From Parabacteroides merdae ATCC 43184 (GTDB lineage Bacteria; Bacteroidota; Bacteroidia; Bacteroidales; Tannerellaceae): a stretch of 64,000 nucleotides of DNA. Below the pieces are notes generated by a model. That model did not search any database, was not told where the DNA came from, and was given only the letters and a program-made list of their open reading frames with translations. The translations under genes were made by a program, and so were the position numbers. The stretch covers positions 1,860,001 through 1,924,000 of the forward strand of contig NZ_CP102286.1 of assembly GCF_025151215.1 (NCBI RefSeq). The letters run 5' to 3'. This document shows positions 25,490 to 35,135 of the stretch, piece after piece; positions within the stretch are counted from its first letter, which is position 1, and each line of letters begins with the position of its first letter.

Positions 25490-26254
25490 TTATTCTTCTA
25501 TGCCTGCCAATTCAGGGTCGATCATGATACGACCACAGTATTCGCAAACGATCACTTTCTTACGCAACTTGATATCCAACTGTTTCTGGGGCGGAATCTT
25601 GTTGAAACAACCACCGCAGGCACCACGCTGTACATATACGACAGCCAAGCCGTTACGTGCCCCCTTGCGGATACGTTTGAAAGCAGTCAAGAGGCGCGGT
25701 TCGATATTCGCTTCCAGTTTCTTTGCTTTTTCGCGCAGTTTCTCTTCGTCCTGCTTGGTTTCGGAAATGATCTGCTCCAGTTCGCCCTGCTTTTGAACCA
25801 AATCAGCCTTACGGCCTTCCAGTCTTTCGGACAGTTCGGCGATCTCTTCCTTCTTACGGTTGATCGCTTCACCGAATTCACGAATCTTCTTTTCAGAGAA
25901 CTCGATTTCAAGTCCCTGGAATTCTATTTCTTTTGACAAGTTGTCGAACTCACGGTTGTTACGCACGTTATCCAACTGCGCTTTATATTTTTCAATCAGA
26001 CCGGTTGACTCCGTAATCTTATGTTTCTGTTCTACAACAGCATTCTCAAAGTCTTTAATTTCTGACTGATAGTTCTGAAGACGTGTTTCCAGACCAGCGA
26101 TCTCATCTTCCAGGTCCTGTACTTCCAAGGGAAGTTCGCCGCGAAGTGTCTTGATCTTATCAATTTCAGTCATCATCGTCTGAAGCTGATACAGCGTAGA
26201 AAGCTTTTCTTCAACTGTAATCTCTTTTTCAGCTGATTGTTTATCTGTAGCCAT
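25490..26254 (-). CDS. Coiled-coil protein with C-terminal C4 zinc ribbon
   Basis: 254 aa. Residues about 10-190 are almost wholly heptad-like coiled coil (EIDKIKTLRGELPLEVQDLE, LSERLEGRKADLVQKQGELE). The C terminus has a C4 zinc ribbon, GACGGCFNKIPPQ and VICEYCGRIM. This matches the DUF164/zf-RING_7 family (HP0958/CdsZ-like), proteins that in other bacteria bind RNA, sigma-factor or secretion partners. It sits between tilS and the Nif3-like gene, all within a few nt, a gene pair (Nif3 plus zinc ribbon) common in Bacteroidetes, hinting at joint function. The role is not established here. Confidence 0.87.
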   Translation of the reverse strand: MATDKQSAEKEITVEEKLSTLYQLQTMMTEIDKIKTLRGELPLEVQDLEDEIAGLETRLQNYQSEIKDFENAVVEQKHKITESTGLIEKYKAQLDNVRNNREFDNLSKEIEFQGLEIEFSEKKIREFGEAINRKKEEIAELSERLEGRKADLVQKQGELEQIISETKQDEEKLREKAKKLEANIEPRLLTAFKRIRKGARNGLAVVYVQRGACGGCFNKIPPQKQLDIKLRKKVIVCEYCGRIMIDPELAGIEE

Positions 26255-26255
26255 T

Positions 26256-27359
26256 CTATAAATATTTTACCGGGTTTGAATTAACATTCGAAAAATGTAC
26301 CGCAAAGGTAGGGAATTTTTTCGATATTATGTTATAAAAGATATCTTTTGTACAGACTTCACTTTCATAATGACCAATAACCGCCAGCAGAATCCGGTCT
26401 TCCACATCGTAAAAGTCATTATATTTAGCCTCCCCCGTAATGAAAACGTCCGCACCGTAACTGATTGCGTCTTTGATCAGGAAAGCGCCGCTCCCCCCGC
26501 ATAAAGCGACTTCGCGTATCGGCTTGCCGGTCAGGGCGGAATGCTTCACGCACCCCACCTGGAACAGTTCCTTGATCCGTTGCAGGAAGCCCAATTCACT
26601 CTCTTCTTCGGGCAACTCTCCGACTACCCCCGAACCGACCTGGTTCCAGGCATTATCCAAAGGATAGAAATCGAATACCGGTTCTTCATAAGGATGGACG
26701 GAAAGCAACGCACGCGTCACCGTCGACTTACGGAAAGCGGGCAATATCGTTTCGATACGGATTTCCGACTCCACATGCAACTCGCCTATTTCGCCACAGA
26801 ACGGGTTCGTCCCTTCGCCGGCACGGAAAGTCCCGCTCCCCGGCAGGCTGAAGCTACAGGAATCATAGCCGCCTATCGCTCCGGCTCCCGCATTGAACAA
26901 GGTCGTCCTCACCAAATCGGCATAGGCCTCCGGCACGAAAGTGACCAGCTTCAGCAAAGCACCTTTCTGGGGGCTCAGGACACGGACATTTTCCAGCCCG
27001 ATCAGTTCCGCCAGACGGAAGTTCACGCCTCCCGCCGCATTATCGAGATTGGTATGGGCGGCATAGATCACCAAGTCATACTTGCAGGCCTTCATCATGC
27101 ACCGCTCGATATAGGTCGAACCGGTCAGGGATTTGAAGGCTTTAAAGGCCAAAGGATGATGAGAGACAATCAGATTACACCCCATCTCTATCGCCTCGTC
27201 CACCACCTCTCCGGTGACGTCGAGGCAAAGAAGCGCACCGGTAGCCGGCTGATTCACATCGCCTACCTGCACACCTGCATTGTCAAAGCTCTCCTGCAAT
27301 GGCAACGGAGCGTATTGTTCGATTTCTTTCAGTATATCCTTAACCCTTAACATAATCAA
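26256..27359 (-). CDS. Nif3-like dinuclear metal centre protein
   Basis: 367 aa, the long form with an inserted central PII/CutA-like domain (KGALLKLVTFVPEAYADLVR to about residue 240). Metal-site motifs are SHHPLAFKAFKSLTG, AAHTNLDNAAGGVNFRLAE and, near the C terminus, GEAKYNDFYDVED and IGHYESEVCTKDI. These match YqfO/YbgI (DUF34) proteins, hexameric toroids with a two-metal centre; a GTP cyclohydrolase role was once proposed but the function is unsettled. Translation likely starts at the first or third codon (MIML or ML). It precedes the zinc-ribbon gene by one nt. Confidence 0.93.
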   Translation of the reverse strand: MIMLRVKDILKEIEQYAPLPLQESFDNAGVQVGDVNQPATGALLCLDVTGEVVDEAIEMGCNLIVSHHPLAFKAFKSLTGSTYIERCMMKACKYDLVIYAAHTNLDNAAGGVNFRLAELIGLENVRVLSPQKGALLKLVTFVPEAYADLVRTTLFNAGAGAIGGYDSCSFSLPGSGTFRAGEGTNPFCGEIGELHVESEIRIETILPAFRKSTVTRALLSVHPYEEPVFDFYPLDNAWNQVGSGVVGELPEEESELGFLQRIKELFQVGCVKHSALTGKPIREVALCGGSGAFLIKDAISYGADVFITGEAKYNDFYDVEDRILLAVIGHYESEVCTKDIFYNIISKKFPTFAVHFSNVNSNPVKYL

Positions 27360-27437
27360 TAATTTATAAATAAATCAATTTGCCAATAGGCCAGTGAACC
27401 ATTCACCAGCATACCGGCAAATCGACCTATCGGTATA

Positions 27438-29195
27438 TTACTCCTTAATATCTACTTTCAGGCATAATTCTTCCAACTGCGAATCATCCAGTTGTCCGGG
27501 CGCATCCAGCATGACATCGCGACCGGAGTTGTTTTTCGGGAACGCGATACAGTCACGGATAGAATCGAGGCCGGCAAACAAAGAGACCCAACGGTCCAGA
27601 CCGTAAGCCAGACCACCGTGAGGAGGCGCACCATATTTGAAGGCATTCATCAGGAAGCCGAAACGCTCCTGTGCCTTTTCTTCGGTGAAGCCCAGCAACT
27701 GGAACATCTTATCCTGCAACTTGCTGTCGTGGATACGGATGGAACCGCCACCCACTTCGACACCATTGATCACCATGTCGTATGCATTCGCACGGACGGC
27801 TCCCGTATCGCTGTCCAGCAAAGGAATATCTTCGGGTTTGGGAGAAGTAAACGGATGGTGCATTGCATAGAAGCGCTGGTCTTCTTCGCTCCACTCGAAC
27901 AGCGGGAAGTCGATCACCCACAGGCAGGCGAACTTGTTCTTGTCACGCAAACCCAACTGACCGGCCACTTCCAGACGCAATTCGCAAAGTTGTTTGCGCG
28001 TCTTCATCGCATCGTCGCCGGAAAGGATCAGAATCAGGTCGCCCGGTTTTGCGCCGAAGGCCTCTTTCATCTGCTGCAATACTTCCTGGGTATAGAATTT
28101 ATCCACGCTCGACTTCACATTGCCGTCTGCCTCCACACGGGCATATACCATGCCCTTTGCACCGATCTGCGGACGTTTCACAAACTCGGTCAGCGCATCC
28201 AGCTGCTTGCGCGTATAAGAAGCCGCCCCTTCCGCACAGATACCGCCGACATAAGCAGCATTATCGAATACGGAGAAACCGTGTCCCTTCATGATGTCCA
28301 TCAGTTCGACGAACTTCATATCGAAACGCAGGTCCGGCTTGTCGCTTCCGTAATATTTCATGGCATCGTGCCAACTGATACGCGGGAAAGCTTCTTTTAT
28401 ATCGATGCCCCGGATCACCTTGAACAGATGCTTGGCCATTCCTTCGAAAATGTTCAGCACGTCTTCCTGTTCCACAAAGCTCATTTCGCAGTCGATCTGT
28501 GTAAATTCGGGCTGGCGGTCCGCACGCAGGTCTTCGTCACGGAAACATTTCACGATCTGGAAATAACGGTCGAAACCGGAAACCATCAACAACTGCTTCA
28601 ACGTCTGCGGAGACTGAGGCAAAGCGTAGAACTGTCCGGGATTCATACGGGAAGGCACGACAAAGTCACGCGCCCCCTCAGGCGTCGAGTTTACCAGCAC
28701 CGGAGTTTCGACTTCCAGGAATCCTTGCTTGTCCAGATAGTTACGCACCTCGAAAGCCATACGATGACGCAGTTCCAGGTTCTTGCGGACGGCGTTGCGG
28801 CGCAAATCCAGATAACGGTATTTCATACGCAGGTCGTCCCCCCCGTCCGTATCGTCTTCAATCGTGAAAGGAGGAGTCACGGCAGCATTCAGGACATTCA
28901 GTTCCGAAACGATGATTTCGATCTCACCGGTAGGGATATTCGGGTTTTTGCTGGAACGTTCGCGAACGGTTCCCGTCACCTGGATAACATATTCGCGTCC
29001 CAGCTTATTTGCTTTCTCACAAAGAGCGGCATCCACTTCCTGGTTAAACACCAATTGCGTAATACCGTAACGGTCGCGGATATCCACGAACGTCATGCCA
29101 CCCATCTTACGGGTTTTCTGTACCCAGCCGGCCAGCGTAATCACCAAGCCTTCATCGGCAAGGCGCAGGTCGCCACATGTTCTTGTTCTATACAT
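27438..29195 (-). CDS. aspS: Aspartyl-tRNA synthetase
   Basis: 585 aa from [20 protein letters not shown], the normal beginning for bacterial AspRS; the in-frame region upstream runs into repeat DNA. The N-terminal OB fold (anticodon binding), class II motif 2 ([20 protein letters not shown]), the bacterial GAD insertion domain and motif 3 ([20 protein letters not shown]) are all present. It attaches Asp to tRNA-Asp. The AT-rich leader and TATCTTTG (minus strand, 29236-29243) could be the promoter. It stands alone. Confidence 0.97.
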   Translation of the reverse strand: MYRTRTCGDLRLADEGLVITLAGWVQKTRKMGGMTFVDIRDRYGITQLVFNQEVDAALCEKANKLGREYVIQVTGTVRERSSKNPNIPTGEIEIIVSELNVLNAAVTPPFTIEDDTDGGDDLRMKYRYLDLRRNAVRKNLELRHRMAFEVRNYLDKQGFLEVETPVLVNSTPEGARDFVVPSRMNPGQFYALPQSPQTLKQLLMVSGFDRYFQIVKCFRDEDLRADRQPEFTQIDCEMSFVEQEDVLNIFEGMAKHLFKVIRGIDIKEAFPRISWHDAMKYYGSDKPDLRFDMKFVELMDIMKGHGFSVFDNAAYVGGICAEGAASYTRKQLDALTEFVKRPQIGAKGMVYARVEADGNVKSSVDKFYTQEVLQQMKEAFGAKPGDLILILSGDDAMKTRKQLCELRLEVAGQLGLRDKNKFACLWVIDFPLFEWSEEDQRFYAMHHPFTSPKPEDIPLLDSDTGAVRANAYDMVINGVEVGGGSIRIHDSKLQDKMFQLLGFTEEKAQERFGFLMNAFKYGAPPHGGLAYGLDRWVSLFAGLDSIRDCIAFPKNNSGRDVMLDAPGQLDDSQLEELCLKVDIKE

Positions 29196-29265
29196 TATAT
29201 AATATGGATTAAACTGTTTTTCTTTTTTACGTGTGCAAAGATAATAATTTATAGGTCTCAAGAAT

Positions 29266-29472
29266 ATTTGAAATGGCATTTAAACGTTGAAAAGTCGTTT
29301 CTAATTTTCTTGAAGCCATTTTTCAATGGTGAAACCCATCTCCATTTTTCTTGAAACGGTTTTTCACCATTAAAAAGGCACTTCAAGAAATATTGAAACG
29401 GAGATTCAATAGTGAAAAACGGCTTCAAGAAAATTTGAAACCGTTTTTCAACGTTTAAATGCCATTTCAAAT
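29266..29472. repeat. 207-bp imperfect palindrome of repeated TTTTTCTTGAA-type units
   Basis: The outer arms, 29266-29293 and 29445-29472, are perfect 28-bp inverted copies (ATTTGAAATGGCATTTAAAC...). Inside, pairs of units with cores TTCTTGAA, GGTTTTTCA and their complements repeat about four times with alternating orientation, so nearly the whole 207 bp can form one long hairpin or cruciform. It separates the aspS promoter region from the 3' end of the GH92 gene. A weak ORF across it repeats FLK/FNGEK-like words and is not considered coding. Confidence 0.85.
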
Positions 29473-29489
29473 AAAATTGAGAGGGGAAA

Positions 29490-31733
29490 TCAATGCTTGT
29501 TTTCCAGCGTGAAGCGCAATGTCCCGGCATTCACCAGTTCGTCTTGCGAAATCGTATACCCTTTCAGCTTCTTCCCGCCGGCTGTCACCTCTTTGATATA
29601 AATATCTTCCGGGGTTTTGCGGGCGGACTCGATCACCAATTCGCCTTTCGGATAGAACTTCTCGTCCAGCCGGATCGTCACCTTGTTGAAGGTCGGAGAA
29701 GTCACAACATAATCCAGGTCACCGGGACAGGCCGGATAGAATCCCATCATCGAGAAGATCGCCCAGGTAGACATCGTACCCGTATCGTCGTTACCCGGAA
29801 GCCCGTTCGGGGCATTGTGATAATATTTGCCCAACAGTTCGCAGACCAGCTTCTGCGTACGCCAAGCCTCTCCCTTGAAATAGCTGAAGAGGTACGGATA
29901 GGCGATATCCGGCTCGTTTGCCATATCGTAGTACCCTTTGTCGAAGACCATCTGCAACTTATCGACAAACTTCTTCTGACCGCCCATCAGTTTGGCAAGG
30001 CCTTTGATGTCATGGGGGACATAGAACGTGTAGTTCCAGGCGTTTCCTTCATGGAAACCGGGGCTCGGCTCGAAGTTCTCCCCCTGTTTCGGATCGAAAG
30101 GGGAATAGAACGTGCCGTCGGGCAGGATGGGACGAAGCGTACCGAACTCCTTGCAATAGTAATGCTTATACCCCATAGCCCGCTCACGAAACAGCTTAGC
30201 GTCTTCCTTCTTTCCCAACGCATCTGCCAACAACGAGAGATTCCAGTCGGCGATATAATATTCCAAGGCATGCGAAACCGAATTATCATACTGTTCGCGC
30301 AAGGGGACGTAGCCTTTGCTCATATAGTCGTTATTGTCCGGGCGGAGCAGGTTGAACTCTCCGGGAGTAGTAGCGCCCTTGCACATCCCTTCGTAGGCAG
30401 TCTCGATATCGTAATCGCGCAAACCGCGCATATAAGCATCCACGATATAAGGGATAGACGGATCGCCTTCCATCGTCAGTGTCTCGCGTCCGTACAGTTC
30501 CCACTTCGGAAGCCATCCGCTTTCCTTGTACATGTCGATCATGGTGCGGATGATGTCGAGCTGTTTTTCGGGATAGAGCAATGTCATCAATGTGCTGACA
30601 TTGCGGTAGGTGTCCCAGAGCGAAAAGACCGTATAGCGGTTTCCGGTAGTATGGCCGACTTTCAGGCTTTCCATCATCGGATATTCGCCATTCACGTCCT
30701 GGATGATGTTCGGATGGATCAGCAGGTGGTATATGGCGGTATAGAAAATCGTCTTATCGTCGTTCGTCCCGCCTTCCACCATCACACGCGACAGATCGTC
30801 GTTCCACATCTTGCCGGCTGCCGCACGCACTTTGTCGAAATTGAAATCCGGCTGTTCGGTGTTCATATTCAGGCGGGCATTTTCGATGCTGACAAACGAG
30901 ACACCCATCTTTACTTCGATCACTTCGTCTTCTTCGGTATCATACTTGAACCAGACGCCGATGTCGTCACCGCTCATCTCACGGTCATACTTCGTGTACA
31001 ATTTATATTTGCCGGAATAGGCATCCCATTCGGCTTCCACTCCCTTCATCTCGCGTTGTTTCTTCCAGTAGCCGGCCTGCTTGGGGGCTTTGCTGAGCTT
31101 CATCACGAAATAGATCGGGAAAACAGCCTGCGGGTTATAGCAGAACGTACCGAGCAGCTTGCTTCCCTCTATCTCCGTATCGCTCACCATACGAACGGTC
31201 GCACCGGTTTCATTCGTCAGCCCCTCACCCAAATTCAAGAGGATATTCCCCTGCCCTTTCGGGAAAGTAAAACGTGTCAGGCCGGTACGCATGGAGGCGG
31301 TAGCTTCCGTCTTGATGTCATATTTCGTCAGGATATTACTGTAATAGCCGGGATGGGCCACCTCGTTCTTGTATTCGCTGCCGTATGCGTGATAATCCAC
31401 ATTCAGCTCCCCGGAGGTAGGCATCAACAACAGGCTTCCCATCTCCGGACAACCGACACCGCTCAGATTGACGTGCGCATAACCGGTGAAGAAATTATTA
31501 TCCGCCGAATAAGGCGTGGACCACCACTGGCTGTCCTTATCAAACTTATTACTTTTCGACCCCATCACATTGAAGGGGGTAACACTCATCATTCCCTGGG
31601 GGCAAATCGCACCGGGATTGGTCGTCCCGTAGTTGCTTGTCCCGATAAACGGATTCACATAATCTACCGGCTGTTGCGCGGAAACCAGCAAAGAACAGCA
31701 ACCCAATAAAAAAGAAAACAACACCATCTTCAT
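29490..31733 (-). CDS. GH92 alpha-1,2-mannosidase
   Basis: 747 aa. A signal peptide (VLFSFLLGCCSLLVSAQQ) is followed by the GH92 hallmarks: DYVNPFIGTSNYGTTNPGA, GYAHVNLSGVGCPEMGSLLL, FSLWDTYRNVSTLMTLLYPE, SIPYIVDAYMRGLRDYD, FHEGNAWNYTFYVPHDIKG and GNDDTGTMSTWAIFSMMGFY, which contain the acid/base and Ca2+ residues of the family. It trims alpha-mannosides from N-glycans or yeast mannan in the periplasm or at the surface. The GH20 hexosaminidase lies upstream on the same strand, so the pair probably degrades N-glycans together. No SusC/D pair is nearby. Confidence 0.95.
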   Translation of the reverse strand: MKMVLFSFLLGCCSLLVSAQQPVDYVNPFIGTSNYGTTNPGAICPQGMMSVTPFNVMGSKSNKFDKDSQWWSTPYSADNNFFTGYAHVNLSGVGCPEMGSLLLMPTSGELNVDYHAYGSEYKNEVAHPGYYSNILTKYDIKTEATASMRTGLTRFTFPKGQGNILLNLGEGLTNETGATVRMVSDTEIEGSKLLGTFCYNPQAVFPIYFVMKLSKAPKQAGYWKKQREMKGVEAEWDAYSGKYKLYTKYDREMSGDDIGVWFKYDTEEDEVIEVKMGVSFVSIENARLNMNTEQPDFNFDKVRAAAGKMWNDDLSRVMVEGGTNDDKTIFYTAIYHLLIHPNIIQDVNGEYPMMESLKVGHTTGNRYTVFSLWDTYRNVSTLMTLLYPEKQLDIIRTMIDMYKESGWLPKWELYGRETLTMEGDPSIPYIVDAYMRGLRDYDIETAYEGMCKGATTPGEFNLLRPDNNDYMSKGYVPLREQYDNSVSHALEYYIADWNLSLLADALGKKEDAKLFRERAMGYKHYYCKEFGTLRPILPDGTFYSPFDPKQGENFEPSPGFHEGNAWNYTFYVPHDIKGLAKLMGGQKKFVDKLQMVFDKGYYDMANEPDIAYPYLFSYFKGEAWRTQKLVCELLGKYYHNAPNGLPGNDDTGTMSTWAIFSMMGFYPACPGDLDYVVTSPTFNKVTIRLDEKFYPKGELVIESARKTPEDIYIKEVTAGGKKLKGYTISQDELVNAGTLRFTLENKH

Positions 31734-31777
31734 AACACCAACTCTTATTTTTTAATTCTTAATTCTTAATTTTTAAT

Positions 31778-33952
31778 TCACCAAACAACGATCTCATCCG
31801 CAAAAATAAAACCGGGATTCGCCCTCGGCGCTTTCAAACGGATATAACGGGTTTTCCAGTTACCGTCGAACGTATATTCTTGGAACAGGAGGTCCGGATC
31901 ATCAGCCGGAACCGTTGTCGGAACAATCCCGCGGGAAATAAAGTTTTCACCATCTTCCGAAGTCAACAACTCCACTTGTCCGGGCTGGAACACCCCCGGA
32001 CCGATCAATTGCATGAAACGAATGGACACTTTATGGATATCCGTATCCTCTTCCATATCGATCACACAGTCCAGGTCATCCAAATAACCTTGCCAACGTC
32101 CGTCCAGATAAGTCAGACCGCCCCGATAGCCGTCCAACAGGGCGTTCGTTCCTCCGGCCATATAGCCTTCGTAGAGCTTACTATTATAATGTATAGGCTT
32201 ATTGATGGCCCGATGATAATCCACTTTCTTTTCCGTCGGTGTCCCCTGAAGCACACCGTCCCGGAAAATAGCGGCTTTGATATGGGCGGAATCTTGCACG
32301 GTTATCGGCCCGGCATAAAGGGCGGAAGATGCCACCGGAACGGAACCGTCCGTCGTGTAGCGGATTTCCGCCGGGTATTTCTCGGCATCCAGTATGACTT
32401 CTATCTCTCTGCCTGCCGTATCGACCTGCATGGTCACTTCCAATTCGTCCGAAAGGGTAAAAGTACGGATCCCCATTCCCTGCAATTTGGAAATATGCGC
32501 ATTCATGCGAGGTTTGAAATCCTCCCATGTCCGTAATTCCTGCGGCGTCCATCCGATCTCGGCCACAGCAAGGGCACGCGGGAACATCATATATTCCAGA
32601 TGTTCGGGTGTCTGGATATATTCGGTCCAGGTATTGGCCTGCACCCCCAAAATATGCCGGCATTCCTCTGCCGTCAACGAATCCGCCGGGACGGGATCAT
32701 AGCTATACACTTTCTTTATCGGCGTATAGCCGCCGATGGCATACGGCTGTGTCTTCGGATCGGCCTGATAGAAATCCAAATACATATAATTGCCCGGTGT
32801 CATCACCACATCATGCCCCATCCGTGCCGATTTGATTCCACCGTCTTCTCCCCGCCATGACATGACGGTTGCTTCGGGAGCCAGACCGCCTTCCAAGATC
32901 TCATCCCAACCGATCAGCTTGCGATCTTTCGAATTCAGAAACTCCTCAGCCCTGTGAATCATGTAACTCTGAAGCTCGTCCACGTTCTTCATTCCTTTTT
33001 CCTTCATCAAAGCCTGGCATTTCGGACATTTCTTCCAGGCGGACTTCCCGGCTTCATCGCCACCGACATGGATATATTCGGACGGGAAAAGATCGATCAC
33101 CTCCGCCAATACGTCTTCCATGAATGTAAACGACTGCTCGTTACCGATACAAAAATCGCCGTTCTGGTAAGGCTTTCCCGAACAGCTCAGTTCAGGATAG
33201 GCCATCAGGACCTCTTCCGAATGCCCCGGAAATTCGATCTCCGGTATTATGTTTATATGTTTGGAAGCCGCATGTTTCACGATCTCCCGGATGTCCTCCT
33301 TCGTATAGTAACCGCCGTAAGCACCCGGCGTCCCTTCCGGCAGATACTTACGGTCGCGGCCGTCCCACCACTTCCGCCAATCAGATTCGGTGCGGAAGGC
33401 CGTTTCAGAAGTAAGTTTCGGATATTTGTCTATCTCGATACGCCATCCTCCGGCATCCGTCAGATGCATATGCAAGGTGTTCAGCTTGTAAAAAGACATC
33501 ACATCCAGCAATTTCATCACTTCCTCTTTGGAGAAGAAATGACGGGATACATCCAGATGCAATCCCCGATACCCAAAACGAGGATTATCCCGGATCGAAA
33601 CACATGGGACCTCTCCTCCGGCATAGAGTTGGCGTAACGTCTGCATCCCATAGAACAGACCGTCCGGCGAACCGGCACGCAGGTCGATTCCTCCCGGCGT
33701 CACATCCAACTGATAACCTTCCGGGTTACCGGACCAGGCTTCATCGATCACTGTTTTGATATTCCGGGAAGATTGCCCGCCAAATAACGCGAGACTATCG
33801 ACCGTGAAAGTTCCTCCGGTCATTGTCATCTGTTCCGGTTTGGGAATAAGATTGACCTGCCGGACTTCCTCCGGAGAGCAGGCAATCAATAGCAACGAGC
33901 AAGCGGCAGCCAGCCCGGTTACATAATTGCGAGACTGTTTTGGCAGTAACAT
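31778..33952 (-). CDS. GH20 beta-N-acetylhexosaminidase lipoprotein
   Basis: 724 aa. A lipobox (LLLIAC, Cys near residue 25) marks it as a lipoprotein. The N-terminal GH20b domain is followed by the catalytic barrel with FGYRGLHLDVSRHFF, LHMHLTDAGGWRIEI and the Asp-Glu catalytic pair in YIHVGGDEAGKSAWKKCP, then a CHB_HEX_C-like domain (ILDAEKYPAEIRYTTDGSVP) and a C-terminal F5/8-type beta-sandwich (EYTFDGNWKTRYIRLKAPRA). It removes terminal GlcNAc or GalNAc from glycans. Next to the GH92 gene on the same strand. Confidence 0.95.
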   Translation of the reverse strand: MLLPKQSRNYVTGLAAACSLLLIACSPEEVRQVNLIPKPEQMTMTGGTFTVDSLALFGGQSSRNIKTVIDEAWSGNPEGYQLDVTPGGIDLRAGSPDGLFYGMQTLRQLYAGGEVPCVSIRDNPRFGYRGLHLDVSRHFFSKEEVMKLLDVMSFYKLNTLHMHLTDAGGWRIEIDKYPKLTSETAFRTESDWRKWWDGRDRKYLPEGTPGAYGGYYTKEDIREIVKHAASKHINIIPEIEFPGHSEEVLMAYPELSCSGKPYQNGDFCIGNEQSFTFMEDVLAEVIDLFPSEYIHVGGDEAGKSAWKKCPKCQALMKEKGMKNVDELQSYMIHRAEEFLNSKDRKLIGWDEILEGGLAPEATVMSWRGEDGGIKSARMGHDVVMTPGNYMYLDFYQADPKTQPYAIGGYTPIKKVYSYDPVPADSLTAEECRHILGVQANTWTEYIQTPEHLEYMMFPRALAVAEIGWTPQELRTWEDFKPRMNAHISKLQGMGIRTFTLSDELEVTMQVDTAGREIEVILDAEKYPAEIRYTTDGSVPVASSALYAGPITVQDSAHIKAAIFRDGVLQGTPTEKKVDYHRAINKPIHYNSKLYEGYMAGGTNALLDGYRGGLTYLDGRWQGYLDDLDCVIDMEEDTDIHKVSIRFMQLIGPGVFQPGQVELLTSEDGENFISRGIVPTTVPADDPDLLFQEYTFDGNWKTRYIRLKAPRANPGFIFADEIVVW

Positions 33953-34095
33953 AAATATTTAGTTTAGTGTGTTTAATTCTTGGAGGGTAAATATACGAAG
34001 AAAAAACGGACAAGCTCCTATTTCAAACAAAAAGCGATGCTTTAGCTCCCCTAACCCATAGCGTTACACCGTCTAAAACTATGCTTGACGGGGCA

Positions 34096-34326
34096 CAAAA
34101 AAAGAGGATATGCCTGTTCTGACATATCCTCCTATGTAAAGAAAGCCGCACCGTAGATATGAACAAACTCCGTATGACAGGATTTGAGTGCTTTGCCATC
34201 TTTGTAATCCGCCGTGCTAAGCATGCCCCGAAGGGTGCGGCCCGCCATTGACGACAAGAGCTGTGTCTCGGAATTAAAATAAACTGATGAGTTTCCCAAT
34301 CGAACATGTGCGGCTAACTCATTTTT
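34096..34326 (-). ncRNA. Bacteroidales-1-like small RNA
   Basis: A non-coding transcript of about 230 nt lies just downstream of rplT, with its own promoter and terminator. The promoter has TTTG, 20 nt, TATCTTTG (34334-34365), so the RNA should start near 34326. The 3' end is a 9-bp hairpin (GAGGATATG at 34104-34112 with CATATCCTC at 34123-34131) followed by a T run. The interior has GC-rich foldable segments (CCGCACCC/GGGTGCGG near 34238). The Rfam Bacteroidales-1 motif is described as having exactly this setting: a Bacteroidetes promoter, a terminator and a place downstream of L20. It has been discussed as a 6S-like RNA (from memory). I have not aligned it. Confidence 0.75.
34097..34131 (-). 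terminator. Terminator of the Bacteroidales-1-like RNA
   Basis: A 9-bp stem GAGGATATG/CATATCCTC with a 10-nt loop; on the minus strand a run of seven T follows (34097-34103 as A on plus). Confidence 0.85.
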
Positions 34327-34333
34327 CTTATCA

Positions 34334-34365
34334 CAAAGATATGCAATAGGAATGAAACCACCAAA
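34334..34365 (-). promoter_or_regulatory. Promoter of the Bacteroidales-1-like RNA
   Basis: On the minus strand TTTG (34362-34365), 20 nt spacer, TATCTTTG (34334-34341), a full match to the Bacteroidetes consensus. Confidence 0.85.
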
Positions 34366-34373
34366 CTTTTGAC

Positions 34374-34405
34374 ATAAAAAAAGAGCTCCTGAATGGAGCT
34401 CTTTT
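34374..34405 (-). terminator. Intrinsic terminator of the rplT operon
   Basis: AAAAGAGCTCC (34379-34389) pairs with GGAGCTCTTTT (34395-34405), 11 bp with a 5-nt loop, followed by T's on the minus strand, 23 nt beyond the rplT stop. Confidence 0.9.
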
Positions 34406-34427
34406 TCCAATTGCTCTATAATGTCAA

Positions 34428-34772
34428 TTACTTCACTTTAGCAACGATTGCTTTGAAAGCTTCCGGATGGTTCATAGCCAAGTCGGCAAGAACTTTACGG
34501 TTGATTTCGATACCTGCTGCATGCAAAGCTCCCATCAGACGAGAGTAAGACATTCCTTCCAGACGTGCGGCAGCATTGATACGCTGAATCCACAATGCAC
34601 GGAAGTTACGTTTCTTGTTACGACGGTCACGGAATGCATAAGTCAAACCTTTTTCCCAGGTATTTTTAGCAACGGTCCACACGTTCTTACGTGCACCATA
34701 GTAACCACGGGTAAGTTTTAAAATCCGTTTTCTTTTTGCTCTTGAAGCAACATGATTTACTGATCTAGGCAT
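34428..34772 (-). CDS. rplT: 50S ribosomal protein L20
   Basis: 114 aa starting [60 protein letters not shown] and [20 protein letters not shown] are the family core. It binds 23S rRNA early in 50S assembly, and the extended basic N terminus reaches into the subunit. It is last in thrS-infC-rpmI-rplT. In many bacteria L20 autoregulates this operon, but the 106-nt gap to rpmI shows no recognisable operator here. Confidence 0.97.
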   Translation of the reverse strand: MPRSVNHVASRAKRKRILKLTRGYYGARKNVWTVAKNTWEKGLTYAFRDRRNKKRNFRALWIQRINAAARLEGMSYSRLMGALHAAGIEINRKVLADLAMNHPEAFKAIVAKVK

Positions 34773-34878
34773 AATACTAATCTGTTTTGAATGTTAGCGT
34801 CATCACTATCGGATGATCTTATTTGCTAAATACATTCGGTTAATAAAAATCTTGTAAAACTCGCTTAATTAAAAAAGA

Positions 34879-35076
34879 TTACTTCAAACCAAGCAACTGC
34901 TTAACGTTGCTTACGTCCACACTGGCAACCAAACCTGTGTGAGTAAGATTTCTCTTCTGCTTTGTAGTCTTCTTTGTCAGAATGTGACTTTTAAAAGCGT
35001 GTTTTCTTTTGATTTTACCTGTTCCGGTAAGAGCGAATCTTTTTTTGGCACCGGAATTAGTCTTCATCTTAGGCAT
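34879..35076 (-). CDS. rpmI: 50S ribosomal protein L35
   Basis: 65 aa, [20 protein letters not shown] followed by [20 protein letters not shown], a very basic sequence typical for L35. It lies between infC and rplT as in most bacteria. Part of the large ribosomal subunit. Confidence 0.97.
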   Translation of the reverse strand: MPKMKTNSGAKKRFALTGTGKIKRKHAFKSHILTKKTTKQKRNLTHTGLVASVDVSNVKQLLGLK

Positions 35077-35135
35077 TTTCCAATATATTTTAATTATTAA
35101 ACTTTACACCCTTTAGCGGGTGGTTTCTTTCCTTA

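Noticed and set aside
27492..29354. 620-codon open frame on the strand opposite aspS
   Set aside because: It mirrors the aspS codons, has no protein-like domain and starts and stops without signals. It is a shadow of a real gene.
29258..29530. 90-aa frame with repeated FLK and FNGEK words
   Set aside because: It runs through the 207-bp palindrome and only reflects its repeats.
29493..31709. 738-codon open frame opposite the GH92 gene
   Set aside because: Same reason: the GH92 motifs on the other strand are unmistakable.
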